Assembly: GCA_016808115.1 (NCBI GenBank) | Contig: JAEQBH010003962.1 | Location: 1-64,000 of the forward strand | Reading direction: 5' to 3' | DNA from: Tetrastigma voinierianum | Lineage: Eukaryota > Streptophyta > Magnoliopsida > Vitales > Vitaceae | DNA: 64,000 nucleotides | In this document: in pieces, positions 12,827 through 24,530 of the stretch | How positions within the stretch are numbered: position 1 is the stretch's first letter | How the letters are laid out: each line of letters starts with the position of its first letter | The notes under the pieces: generated by a model | Told to the model about the DNA's origin: nothing | What the model saw: the letters and a program-made list of their open reading frames with translations, nothing else | Databases searched by the model: none | Translations under genes and position numbers: made by a program

Positions 12827-13376
12827 CAATCCCCAAAGACATCCTAATAACCCATGCAACCCATCCATTTGAAGCCTTTGGTCATGATTTGGCCGGGTTT
12901 ACCATACTTGTTCCCAATAAGTAGTTCGATTGCTAATCTCAATGGAAAAGGGAAACTAAGTGGAGAAGATGATGTTGCTCCATGAGAATGTGCAAACCTC
13001 GACCAAGCAAGAGGAGAATAGTACTGCAAAGCAAAAAATGATGTCAAAGCTAGCACAAATCAAGGAAGAAAGAGCATAGGATTAGATTATGGTGATAAGG
13101 ATAGGACTAAGGTGGAAGCCATAGAACCAGCACAAGAAACCCCTAAAGAAACAAACCCAAGAAAGTTACCGTCATGACAAAGTTTAAATCTCAGGCTACA
13201 AAGCCAAGGAATGTTCAATAAGGCAAAAGTCTATCTGGCAGATAGCTACCTTTAAGTCATTTCCGGCCAGATTAAAGCTAAATTCGGCAATGCACGACAT
13301 ACAATCTGCCAAAGAAAATGCTCAAGTTCAAGTGAAGGGTCACTCAACCTGATGTTGTTGAAAATCATTCAATATG
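12827..13376. other. Unassigned spacer
   Basis: No gene, domain or repeat that I can identify. A short minus-strand frame at 12844-13056 has no motif. Confidence 0.3.
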
Positions 13377-14010
13377 CACTTAGAAAATGTTCAAAACAGC
13401 CGAACAACTTTAAAAGAATTTTTTCAAAAGCGCATGCAGGAGGATTTTCAATTCAGCACTCAAAAAATGTTCAAAACAACGAAACAGCTTCAAAAGAATT
13501 TTTTTTCGAATGTCTTTTCAAGATTTTCTTCATAGTCTACACATTAAAAATGTTCAAATGTTTTAAACGACTTCAAAAGAATTTATTTGAATGTATCAAG
13601 ATTATCTTCGTAGTTTGCACCTCATAAAATGTTCGAAACTGCCAAACAAGTTTCGAAGGTGTATTCATGAATATTTTTGAGTTATGTACCTCAAAAAATA
13701 TTCAAAAGGGCCAAACAACTTCAAAATAAATTTTTTTTTTTTAGTTCATGAATATTTCTACCCTATACTCAAGAAAATTTCCAAATTAACAAATAGCTTC
13801 AAAGAAGTTTTTTCTTTTTTTCTTTTTTTAAGGTGTATTCATGAATATTTCCTTATTCTACACTTAAGAAAATTTTCGAAATAGTCGAATAAGAATTTTT
13901 TTTAGAGAGTGTATTCTTTCGAAAAAATTTGTACTCAAGAAAAGTTTTGGAATGGCATCAAAGAAAGTTTCGATTTTTGACATCAAAGAAAGCTTGGAAA
14001 TTTCATCCAA
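13377..14010. repeat. Eight decayed tandem units of about 70-95 bp
   Basis: A phrase of the type CACTCAAGAAAATGTTCAAAA followed by AACAACTTCAAAAGAATTTTTT and TTCATGAATATTT recurs. Units start near 13377, 13457, 13540, 13618, 13687, 13766, 13861 and 13932. Copies differ by many substitutions and small indels, so the array is old. It lies shortly upstream of an LTR-like block. Tat/Ogre-type elements often hold tandem repeats between coding region and 3' LTR (family knowledge), and that is my inferred explanation. Confidence 0.65.
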
Positions 14011-14070
14011 AGCAATTTGTTTCAAGAAAATTTGCAATCAAGAGTTATTTTGTCAAGAGAATCATAAAAG

Positions 14071-14493
14071 TTGAGTATTAATGAAGTACATACCAATAAC
14101 GTCGTTCGCTCGAAAAGGAAGAAAAAACAATGTTGGCAGAGGTTAGTGTCTAAAAAACCAAGACTCAGGGTGATGTCGATTGCAACGAAGAAAGTGGTTG
14201 GCTTCTGCTTGAGAAACAGTGGCCGACAGAAAACATTACATTCTGGCAAGAGCGACGCCGACTTCGACTTCCTTGTCTCCACAAGTTGCAACGAATTGTG
14301 GACAAAGTGTAACAACGGCTTCGATCAGAGACGTAACAACAACATTGATGGTGATCCTTGTAATAGCGTCGACTACGACCTCCGCGGTAGCCTTGACTAC
14401 GACGTCGGCAACTCTAACAGAATCAACGACGACCCCTACGGCAGAGTCAACAACAATCCCGACAATGGAGTGTTAGGCAATAGGAGACGATGA
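14071..14493 (+). other. Low-complexity open reading frame of doubtful status
   Basis: A 140-codon frame from an ATG, basic at its start and rich in Asn/Asp at its end. The +1 shifted frame (14219-14476) is also open and is Thr/Ser-rich. The GAC/AAC-rich DNA keeps more than one frame open, so openness is weak evidence of coding. No domain is recognisable. It lies between the tandem array and an LTR-like block, where a retrotransposon would have untranslated sequence. Probably not a gene. Confidence 0.15.
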
Positions 14494-14599
14494 AAGGCGA
14501 ACGACTGTGACAAAAGGCGACAACAGTGGTGGAGATGGCGTGAAGGAAGAAGGAAGAAGATGAAGGTAGAAGGGTGAAGAAATTTCCCTTTTCCAAATA

Positions 14600-15900
14600 A
14601 AAAGAGGCTTTTTTTTCTTTCTCTAAACTAGAAAAAGGTTATTTTGAAAGTGAAAATAAATTTTTTGGAAAGAAAGAAGATGATTCAGTTACTTGTATGG
14701 AAGAAGTGAATGATTATTCTTTGGGGGTACAATATCCTTTAGTGGAGGAAGAACGAAGGTTGGAGGTTTAAACTTTATGATGGCGAGAACTTTTTCTTGG
14801 GGAATCAACAGTTGCCTTCTCATTAAATCCGACTTAGCTCATTCTTACCGTTGGAACGCCACATCATGGGCCGAAAGTTGAAATTTGGATCTCATGGTTG
14901 GAAACAAGCCCATAAGAATATTTTTTTGTAGCTTTAATGATAATATGGCCCTCAGCCACACAATGTATAAAAGAATTGCTTCAGAACTAAATCAAATTTT
15001 GCCTGATCTAGTAACTGCTTTAAGCCCAAGTGCATGAGTAAAAGTCCAAATAAAAAAGGACCCATATCCATTTGAACAAGCCCATAGAAAACTCTCAAGG
15101 GTTTTTTTTTTTTTTTTTTTTTTTTTTGAATTTGGAAGCGGCTGCTTTTCAAATATCATAAGGCAAAGACGTGGGACAGTTATGTACTAACGTGGAATTT
15201 CCTTTACAACAAAGACTTAACGGGAGACGGAAGAAATTTCGAGAACAAGACTCCCTAATGAAGACGATAAATTCCAGATAACAAACTTCCACAAAGATGG
15301 CCAATAACTGTGAAGTTGAAAGAGGAGAAACAGGAGACTTGAGCGCAAGTCGCCTATATCTATAAAGGAGCACGGGGAGAACCAAGGGCAATAAACAAAT
15401 CAACAAATCAATAAATCAATCAACTCAATGTCAATCTACTTCAACAAATCCTAACTTTTCAACCAGCTTTCAACAACTAGTTTTAGCCAAGTTTCTATCA
15501 ATTTTCTAGCAATGTTATTTCATTCCTTCAGAAATGATATCCAATATTTTCTTTGTAAGAATTCCAAAAGATTCTATTACCAAGTTTCAATCAAATTTCT
15601 ATCAATTTTCCAACACAATATTATTTTCACAGTGGAATCCAATATTTACTTCAGCAATTACAGCATTCTATTTTCAAGTTTCATTCAAGTTAACCAATTT
15701 TTCAAGACCGTATTATTTTGGTCCATCTTACACCTAACATTTTCTTAAATATTTAATTTATGCAATATTTTCGTTCGTGCGATGTTTTCTTCTTTGATTA
15801 TGTGGTACTGTCAAGAAAATCAAGGAGTCTGTATAATTTGATTAAAATTTGATCTTATAACAAGTCATTTTAATTTGGAAAAACTTTAATTTTCTAGCAC
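14600..15900 (+). mobile_element. LTR-like block, probably Tat-type gypsy (ends uncertain)
   Basis: The block has promoter architecture typical of an LTR: a GC-richer upstream segment (14800-15360), a TATA box at 15361, then an A/C-rich transcribed leader with CAACAAATC-type words (15390-15480). It ends near TCTAGCACGCCCG (about 15893-15905), which resembles the sequence just after 5' LTRs in Tat-type elements. A T26 run lies at 15102-15127. Neither TG/CA ends nor a target duplication could be fixed, so the family call is tentative. Confidence 0.35.
15361..15368 (+). promoter_or_regulatory. TATA box of the LTR-like block
   Basis: TATAAAGG, preceded by GTCGCCTATATC, lies about 30 bp before an A/C-rich leader. 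The spacing suits an RNA polymerase II start near 15390-15400. The call rests on motif and context only. Confidence 0.45.
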
Positions 15901-15964
15901 GCCCGTACACTTGTATTTTGTCTTTTCTGTAAAATTCAAAATCAATGCAACAGTTACATATAAA

Positions 15965-16245
15965 TATATATAGCGATCAATAAATGCTTGCCCTTCCATT
16001 TAGAAACCTAACTCAGCTCTTTTTCTTTTCTTCTTTTCTTTTTTTTTTTTGAAAGTTTCAAAGGCTCGCGTTCAAACAGCTCAGGAAAAAGCTTGACCAT
16101 GTGCTTCGATTATTTCTTCGATCGTTTGATTAAAACGGTTAATGCCGAAACCAATTTGGGAAATTTAATACTTCATTAATTTTTAGTTTCATTTTTGATA
16201 TTAAATATTTTCATTGTTTTCATTTGAAGCTTTTAAAACTATCAA
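15965..16245 (+). repeat. Direct duplicate, copy 1 (partner at 27090-27335)
   Basis: Shares an ordered set of blocks with 27090-27335: TAGAAACCTAAC, GTTCAAACAGCTC, GGAAAAA, CATGTGCTTCGATTATTTCTTC, AACGGTTAATG, and ATTTTCATTGTTTTC. The two copies are in the same orientation, 11.1 kb apart. The partner lies about 1.4 kb upstream of the peroxidase start, so this copy may mark a lost tandem gene unit or a dispersed repeat. Confidence 0.7.
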
Positions 16246-16659
16246 TTAAGAAAAGTACTTTTAAATAAAAAATTAGAAAATTGGTTAAAAAATGATATTG
16301 ATATTTTCACCCTTTTTTATAATTTCCGAACTCAGTCTATCTAATTAGTAAAAATAAAAATGAAAACAAAAATAAAAATAATGTCTTACTTTTATTTTCT
16401 TGAAAAAAGAAACATCTAATTTTCATTTTTTTTTTTTTTTGAAACATCTAATTTTCCCTTTTTTGAAACTAAAATTTTGCACGTTTTATTAAAAGAAAAG
16501 GCCATGTTGAATAACTCTACTTTTTTAAGTTTGAGTCTAAAGTAACGTTTGTTTTTTTTACTTAATGTTGAATATAATTTTTTAGTTTAATTGTCAATAA
16601 GATTGTCAGCATTAAGTATTAAGTCATGTATTTTAACATTGATAGTGAGAGATAGTAAC

Positions 16660-17120
16660 TGACAAAGTTATTTCCGGGTTCTCGCCCACCCCGCCTTACG
16701 GGGACTAGTTTGGTTTAATTGTTCTGAACTCAATACATTCGAGTGCGTGCTCTGGGTATCAAGTATACTCGAATCGCATTATATTTTAAAATATTTTTTA
16801 TTATTTTACTTATACTTTAATATAAATAATAATAATAATTAAAATGTTTTTAATAAATAATTATGTATTCATAATATTTTATTTTTTATGAAATTTATGA
16901 ATTTTAATATAATAAAAATAAAAATAAAACAAATTTAAAAAGTTAAAAATTAAAAATAAAAAAAACAAAAATTAAATGTAAACGGGACCGATTTGAGAAA
17001 TTTTCCATCTCCGCCAACCTATCCGGTTTGACTTTAAATGAGAAGGTCGGGAGTTAAAAAATAAATAAACCGGTGGATCGTGATGAGACGCCCATCCCGA
17101 ACTCTCCATTGTCATCCCTA
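16660..17120. mobile_element. Candidate decayed hAT-type MITE
   Basis: The right end reads CATTGTCATCCCTA, i.e. TAGGGATGACAATG in reverse, the usual terminal phrase of many plant hAT elements. Inside are GGTATCAAGTATACTCGAA and GGGTTCTCGCCCACCCCGCC, which resemble hAT subterminal repeats. A matching left terminus and an 8-bp target duplication were not found, so limits are approximate. Confidence 0.35.
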
Positions 17121-17987
17121 GTAGTGAGTATTGCCAGCCCTCCTTATTGTTAGGCAATGATGGAGATTTTCTTGTTTTGATGAAAAATGACTTTTTTTTA
17201 ATAGAAAAAGTCAAATATTTTCACTTTTTCTATTCCGAACTTTTTAAAAAAATTTCAACAATAAGTAATAAAAAATTTAAAAAAACAAACAATGCTGAAA
17301 GCTATTTAGCTTTCAACAAAAGTAAAAAAACAAATAGCCCCTAAGAATAATATTTCATTTTGTATAAGTTTTAATTTAAGAATAATAATTTCAAATGTCA
17401 ATATAGAATAAACAATGGTTTTGTTATTTATGTTTTCTAATTTCAACTACAAGTTAAAAAAAATTATCTAAATTTAGACATAGGTTTTACTTAATTATCA
17501 AATAAACCACTCAAGACTGATTATAATTAGTGGAATAAGTCATGGCAGACCTTGGAAGAGGAAAAGTATAAATCCTTTCTTCTTGTCTTATATGATTCAG
17601 TGACAAATTTTTCAATTTGTCTTAAAGATTATGGCCAAATAATTAATTTATATTTAATATTGTAATCATCATCCGTACTCTAAAAAATAAATAAACAAAT
17701 AAAAACATAAAAATATGGGTGTGGACACCGCATTTTTGCTATGGTATGTTTCCCACTAAAAAACGCGACTTGTTTTTGTATTTTGAAAAACCATTTTTGA
17801 AAACGGTTTGGAGTCGTCACTTATTTTATTTTTATTTTTAAAAGGGAAAAAAATAAGAAAGAAAACCCTAAATGTGACTTTTAATAGGAAAAGCAAGTCT
17901 ATAAAAACTAAATCTAGATCCGGGGGCCAGGTTACCTATTGAGAAGGTACGGTGAAGATTCGTAACACCCCTCTAAGCCCCCTAAAG

Positions 17988-18831
17988 TATAGCTGAGAAA
18001 CGGGTTGACCCAACCCACTTGGACCACGGGCTGCGGATCGGGCCACAATCCACATTTATTCGACCAGCTTGACTAACCTAACCCGCCCACCGCGGACGGC
18101 TGCCAAAAGTTTTTTGCCAAATGGCCAATTTTTTAAAAATGATAAAACTTAAAATTTATCTAATTTGTCATTATTCAAATAAAAACAGACACAAGTATTT
18201 AATAATAGTTAATCTATAAATGATTGATCTGTATTAATATAATATTTTAAAGTTCTAAACAAACATAACAAGAACAATGTTAAACATCATTATACATTTA
18301 TAACCAAACTAACTAGTAGCTATTACAACCAACTACAAACTACTATAATAATTAGAATTAATGAAGTACCAACCACAATCAAGTTCAAAGTGTCATGATA
18401 AAAAATGAAACATCAAATCATAAATATGTCAAAGTTTAATAAACAAGACTAATAAATATGTTCACATTCAAAGTTAAAAAAAATAATAATAATAATAAAG
18501 TGACAAATAAATGATATCTTAAAAACTACAAATCAAAGTTTTAAATGAACTAACGCTCTTAATTTTCATCTTCATCATTGTCACCATAGGTTTAGAAAAA
18601 TTCTCAATAAGTCATTTATATATATACATTTTTTAAAAATTAATAATAAAAATAGAAATAAAAATTCGGTTTGACCAGTCGTCTAAATTTAACCCATATG
18701 GGCTATGGGCCATTCAGTCGCCAATAGGCCCGGATTCTATTCGGGATCATAATTTCACGTACCTCAACCCTCCGAAATATGGAAATTATTTCGGGCCGAC
18801 CCATCAGGTTCGACCCATATTCCCAACTCTA
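17988..18831. mobile_element. Non-autonomous hAT element (MITE), 844 bp
   Basis: The left end is TATAGCTGAGAAACGGGTTGAC. The right end in reverse is TAGAGTTGGGAATATGGGTCG. These imperfect terminal inverted repeats are about 22 bp long. Flanking 8-mers are CCCTAAAG (17980-17987) and TCCTAAAG (18832-18839), a 7-of-8 match to the 8-bp duplication typical of hAT. The ends are rich in GGGTTGACCC- and CGGGCC-type words, and the middle is AT-rich without coding capacity. It interrupts the family-D LTR. Confidence 0.7.
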
Positions 18832-19739
18832 TCCTAAAGGTTGGGTTTCCAATAATCAAGTTAAGACAAGCATGGCAATCGACTAATCAATCTAACGATA
18901 CCAGAAACAAGCAACAATTATAACACTGTAAAGACATTAAACGCCAGAATAAATAAATAAATCAAAATCAAAATCAAATGAGGTAATGAAAAGACTATCA
19001 ATAGAAAACAAAGTTAGTAATAACAAATATAAACATCTGCGATTAAATTAGAAAATCAGTTTATAAATCAAGAGCCAAATTATTTGGAAAGCATATTAAG
19101 AGATGTCGGGCCCCTACTAAGGCTCCATTTATTTAGGCGTAAATAACTCCATGAAGTTCTATTTTTATCGAATTATATAATTGATTGTATTTGGAGTTTT
19201 AAAATTATAAAAATTTAGAAATTTGACACAATTTGGGACTTTAATTTTAAATAGAAATTTGCTTTGCAAATTTAAAATTCAAAATTTGAAAATTAGGATT
19301 TTAAAATTTTAGAAATTAAGTACTCTGCATTTGAAAATTTGGGGGATTTAAAGGAATTGGAGAATTTGTAATCTAAAATTCTTGAAGAAATTGGACTTTA
19401 AATTTTGAAAAGTGATTTTAAATTTTAAAAATTAAGGTTTTGAAGTTTGGAATTTAGAATTATAATTTTGAAAGATAAAATGATTTTTTTAAGAAATTTT
19501 GATACTTGGAAAATGGATTTAGGAAAATTGAAATATGAGATTAAAACTGAGATTCAAATAATGAAATTGGGAAGAGAAAGATAGACAAATTTAAAACTTA
19601 AAAGTACTTTTGAATTTGAAAATAAGAGTATGTCACAAGTTGTTAATTGCAAATGGTTAAGGGTCTTACTTAAACATAGAGGTCATTGGTTTAAACCTCA
19701 TCTTGCATTTGAGATTTTATTTTTGAAGGTGTGTGACCA

Positions 19740-20060
19740 AAGTGGTAGATAGGTTAGGTAATCCACGGGCTTGAAACCTAAGATAAATGGGGTTAGTAAT
19801 ACGTTTGAACTTAAGGTAAATAGGTTGGACCTAAGGTAGATGAGTTATATCTAATGATCTAGACTTAAACTTAAGGTAGATTGATCAAACCTAATGGGCT
19901 GGACCTAAGATATATGTGTTGGCAATAGGTCCTAATGATGAGCTAGACCTAAGGTAGATGAGTTGGACCTAAGGGGTAGATGGGTTGGGTTGGACCTAAG
20001 CAAATGGATTGGACCTAATAGGTTGTGCTAAAAAGTGGGCTAGACCTAATGGGATTGGTC
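19740..20060 (+). repeat. GGACCTAAGGTAGATGGGTT-type minisatellite
   Basis: Variants of TGGACCTAAGGTAGATGAGTT recur about ten times, with spacers of 15-45 bp and GGGCT/GGGTT interruptions. It lies inside the family-D LTR just left of the Mutator-like insertion. No coding role is visible. Confidence 0.6.
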
Positions 20061-20657
20061 AACTAAGTTAAGATAATAATAATAATAAAAATAAAATAAA
20101 AATATGAGCATAAGACATTACAAAAATATATATGCATAAATAAATGAATAGTAAAATAAAATATTAGTGGCATAAATGAATCTTAAAAATGAATAGTAAA
20201 ATAAAAGGGAATCTTATATTATGGGCTACTGATTTGGGTTTATTAAAAGAGAATAACCAAGAGATTTGGTACTAAAAAAAGGTAGGCTCATTTCAAAAGT
20301 TATTAAAAATAGCAGCACATGTAGTTTGGTTTTTTGCTTCCTAAAATGCCCTCAAGCTGGTATCACATTAAATCCAAAAGAAACCCTAATATCAATATGA
20401 AAATACCTAAAATACCCCCAAAACCCTTATTTTAGTCATTTATCTTATCTCTTTCGCTCAAAAGTTTGAAGCTTGAGAAGGGAAACCATCTAGGGCAACC
20501 GATCTCCCATTGCCAGAAATCTACCGCTCATTGTTGGAAATCGTGAAGATTCAAGTGGTTGATGAAGCGTTACTCGACCATTTGAATCTTCACGATTTCC
20601 CTCAGTTGTGAATAACCGATTGAAACTTCCTTCACAATTACCATTGAGGAAGGTCTA

Positions 20658-20975
20658 GGTTGAAACTTCCCTCAGTCGATCGATTGAGGAAGCATCACTC
20701 GATTGGTTGAGTGATGTCTTGATTGAAACTTTCCTCAGTCAACCGATTGAGGATGCATCACTTGACCAATTGAGTGATGTCTCAGTTGAAACTTTCCTCA
20801 ATCAACCGGTTGAGGATGCATCACTCGACCAGTTAAGTGAGGTCTCAGTTGAAACTTCTCTCAATCAACCGGTTGAGGATGCATCACCTCAACCGGCTGG
20901 AGTGATGTCTCGGTTGAAAATTCCCTAAATCAACCGATTGAAAATGCTCAACTCAATTAGTTAAGGAGGCTCTCT
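20658..20975 (+). repeat. Five tandem 63-bp units with palindromes
   Basis: TTGAAAC recurs at 20660, 20723, 20786 and 20849, then at 20914 (periods 63, 63, 63, 65). Each unit holds two near-palindromes, one centred on TCAACCGGTTGA-type sequence and one on TCACTCGACCAGTTGAGTGA-type sequence. The plus frame 20707-20928 (73 codons from an ATG) is open and encodes 21-residue repeats of the form S-D-V-S-V-E-T-F-L-N-Q-P-V-E-D-A-S-L-D-Q-L. Since 63 is a multiple of 3, the frame stays open through the copies without selection, so coding is unproven. It lies inside the MULE next to the left terminal repeat. Confidence 0.8.
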
Positions 20976-21378
20976 ATTACTATTTCATTCAATCAACCAG
21001 TTGAGTAAGCATCATCACGCAACTGGTTGATGCTATAATGCTTCAATTCAATACCTATTACATATGAACACCTAACTTAAAAATGTTCTTGTAAATAGTC
21101 ATTGATGTTGTATGAAAATAAGTACCCAAGCAACATAATTATCCAAAACAACCTATTATATTAAATAAGTTAATCTCACACAACATAAGTATCCAAAATA
21201 ATTTATTAAGACATAAGTTTCAACAATCATTATAGTCGATAATAACAAAATCAACATGTCATAATATGGGCAATTATCCCATTAACAACAAAATATCTAA
21301 GAGCTATATCTAATATTGGAATCATGGATGAGGAGGAGGTGGAGGGAAAACAAAGTGAAGAAATTCCATCATTTCACA

Positions 21379-22495
21379 CTAATGAGTCGATAACTGTCGT
21401 AGTTCACCAACCACTCGATCCTCAAACTGATGAAAGCTCTTATCCAATTTATCAAACTTCTCGATCAAACGAGTCTGAACCTCGTCAATGCAAGCATTGA
21501 GGGAGGAGAAATGTGCACCTAGATCAGAATTTAGAGGGACCTTAGTATGAGGGATATCAATAGGGAGAGAATGATATGGTGCTAAAGTATCATTATCATC
21601 ATCATCATCATCATCCCCATCAACTACATCCGAGCGGAGGAACAACCTCTCGAACCCATACAATTCATCATTCTCCTTTTATAAATCCCATCCTACCATA
21701 GATGGATCTGAATGGCACAAAGGAGATGACTCTCACCTCTGCCCCGCCTTCAAGCCAAGACAGAAATCCTTGAATTTCATAAGCATCCATAAGTGAGAAC
21801 CCAAGCCAGTTTTTCTAATAACAAGCCATCATATGATTAAGTATTATATGGCCAATGTTAACTCATCATCCAACTAGAATCAAGTCAACAAAAAATGCCT
21901 CTAAATAAGAGACTTGTCTCCGTGTTCTCCTCGACGGATGAAGAAGTAAGTGACGATATAATGGAGAAAGTGAGACTTAGCGAAGTTATTCGGCATTGGG
22001 CCAGGTCCCATGCGCGTACCGGGAGACATCACACATAAATACCGAATGGCTTCCAACCAATTATGGATATTCGGCCAAATCTTCTGTCCTCAACTTTAAG
22101 CCAACGGATAGACCTCGCGATCTTCCATATCCTCTGCAATTCAACACGTATCTTTAACGCCTAAGTTTGCAAACAATGCACAAGTTGGTAAAACCTCCAC
22201 AAGGGCGTAAAATGCACGAACCAATGTTGGCAAGATTGGCTCGACTCAATTTAATCAATGGTAACCATTCAGCATAACAAATAAATGTTCACGTCTAGTT
22301 CTCGTGAGTAAATTAATATTAACATTTATGCCTAGTAAATTGTTCTCTTAATGAAATGTTTTTTATATCTATCATACACCTTGATAGAGCTAGTGCGTCG
22401 TAGTCAAATCGGCTTTCCTTGACTTCATTCCTAGATGTCTTGGTAGGGCACTTTGCTTTCCCTTGTGAGGAGGAATGTTGCCTCTTAGGCCCCAT
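21379..22495 (-). pseudogene. Decayed gene for a 'putative plant transposon protein' family member, carried in the MULE
   Basis: Reading the minus strand from an ATG at 22495, the first frame (MGPKRQHSSSQGKAK then RFDYDALALSR) runs 58 codons to a stop. Around 22240-22170, after a frame change, it reads PTLVRAFYALVEVLPTCALF, a conserved core segment I know from this family. Near 21970-21850 are remnants of the helix block containing HHIL-like and YLEAFFVDLILVG. The last part (21663-21379) is a 94-residue open frame with an acidic run of seven Asp, YHSLPIDIP, and a heptad-like tail that may form a coiled coil. Several frameshifts. Function of the family is unknown; it recurs with plant transposons. 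No MURA domain is present. Confidence 0.6.
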
Positions 22496-24522
22496 TCCTA
22501 TGCAAAAACAACCAGCTATTAGAGTTCAAAGCTCAAAGGAAGATTTATATGAAATAATCTTAAGAACAAGAAGATAAATAAAGCAAAGACCATGAGAATA
22601 ATGACATTTACTAACAACAAAAGGTTGATATATTCATGAGAATTGAAAGTAAAGAAAAGCAGTTCAAAAGACATCTTATATATAATGGTGTATACTCTCT
22701 ACAGATCTTTTATGTTAATAACGGAAGAAAAACACTTCATCATGAAAATCTCTCATTCACTATAAATTAAGGCTCTGATAACCATACCGGTGGCCTCTTC
22801 AAACGCCTAAAAGAATGTACTTATGTAGACAAAAAAGAAAGCAACATAGTCCATTCTTTAGATTGCATCTATAATAAACAGTTTACTTTGTTCTGAATCA
22901 GTAGAGAAGAAAACCAAAACTAGGTAATTTTAGGTTATCCAATGAAATTTTCCCGGAAAAAACTAACATCCATAGACAAGCAAGCAAGCAAACATAGAAT
23001 AACATAAAAATTTGAACTACAATCTCACAACAAGTGGACATGCTTGTGAAATTTTCTAGGAAAAGCAATCAAACCAAAACAAAGTGAAACAATAATTTAA
23101 CAAAAAGGGGGCAAACACAACTTTTTCCCATTGAATTCAATAATAGGAAGGCAAACACAAATATGTAAATACCCAACTTACTCTATGAATATAATTGGCT
23201 AATCCAAAACAAACAACATCCCATTACAAATCATCCAAGAAACAAACGTTGTACATAGGAGAAAACATGACATTAGGGCATAATCTTTTTCTCTCCCAAA
23301 ATTCTCTTTCTCTCTCCACTTCCTTCGATTTCCCACTATAGGGCTTCAAACCACAATTTTTTCAATCAGTTGACGAAGGTGAGCACTTTCCTCTTTATAC
23401 CTCTCTCATTTCGACCGGTCTTCCCCCATTTTCCTATGTTTTGCATCCCTAAAGTACAAGGGTAATTTTGATTTTTTTGATTTAATAGAGATTCATATTA
23501 AGGTTTCTTTTGGATTAATGCATGTCAGCTTGAGAGTATTTTAGTAATAAAAACCAAGCTACACGTGCTGCAACTTTTTTAATAACTTTTGGAAATGAGC
23601 CCATCCTTTGGTATCAGATCTCTTAGTTAATATTTTTAAACTCAAATTACATCCCATAAACACAATAGATTCCCAAAATAAAATATGAGTGTACAATTGA
23701 ATCTTGAAAAGTAATATATGAGTGGACAAATAGATGTACAATAAATAAAGGATTAAAAGAATTAGTAAAATAAAATATTTAAACAAATTGAGGAGTTATA
23801 TAAGGATGAGAGAATATTAAATTATGATGAATTAGAAATATTAAATTATAAATGATGAGAGACATTAGAAAAAAAGAAAATAATGACTGAATTAGGAATA
23901 CATGTATTGTTCACATGAGATCGAGATTTCTAAAGAATTTAATATTAAATAAAAAGAACGTATAACATGTATGAAGTAATTATCGAACATATAAAGTTAC
24001 ATGGTCAGAGTTTCCTCTACTTAAACTGCAAAGGTCTCACCCGAGCTCGATAATATTACTAAGTATGGTAAAGTTTTACCATCTATTGCTCATCCCGACT
24101 AATGATGATTGGGCTTACGATATATGACTTAGTGCGTTGCTATAAGGCAGATAAAACCCACATAAGATATCTTATAGCCCGACAAAAAAACATGTATATT
24201 ATCGAAATTAATAAAGATAAATTAATTTGAAATGAAAAGAATTGAAGCATTATAACGATTACCCATACATTGATTACTCTAGAAACTCATCCCGATAGAG
24301 AGATTCAAATAAATATTAAAGTAAAGAAAAAAGAAAGAAAAGAAAAGTGTAATGTTGAAGAAAACAACTCCTAAACCGCCCTTCTGTGTTTGAAAAAACA
24401 TCTCATCATCCTTGATTGTCCCTCACACTTCCTCTTCCAAATGCTTTTTCTCCCTCTAGTCCTAACTCCTAAGAAATCCCAAACAGATGGCTACCCCCTT
24501 CCTCTCCTATGGTTGTCTCTGA

Positions 24523-24530
24523 TATATAAG
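24523..24530 (+). promoter_or_regulatory. TATA box near the right end of the family-D LTR
   Basis: TATATAAG in the phrase GTCTCTGATATATAAGAACTC, about 165 bp before the LTR end, a usual place for U3/R promoter elements in a plus-oriented LTR. Motif and position only. Confidence 0.4.

Larger units (their letters stand above)
20207..23674. mobile_element. Mutator-like element (MULE), 3.47 kb, non-autonomous
   Basis: Both ends start GGGAATCT (left, and right in reverse). Terminal inverted repeats of roughly 200 bp follow (about 20207-20400 and 23481-23674), sharing AAGAGAT, GGCTCATTTC, AAAAGTTATTAAAAA, GCAGCAC, CTCAAGCTG and ATCCAAAAGAAACC in order. It is flanked by identical 9-mers, AAAATAAAA (20198-20206 and 23675-23683), the duplication length diagnostic of Mutator. 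No MURA-type transposase is visible. It carries a 63-bp tandem repeat and a decayed minus-strand gene. It is inserted in the family-D LTR. Confidence 0.88.

Noticed and set aside
20649..20975. CRISPR-like array (regular short repeats with palindromes)
   Set aside because: The whole 63-bp unit is repeated, with no unique spacers, in a plant transposon.
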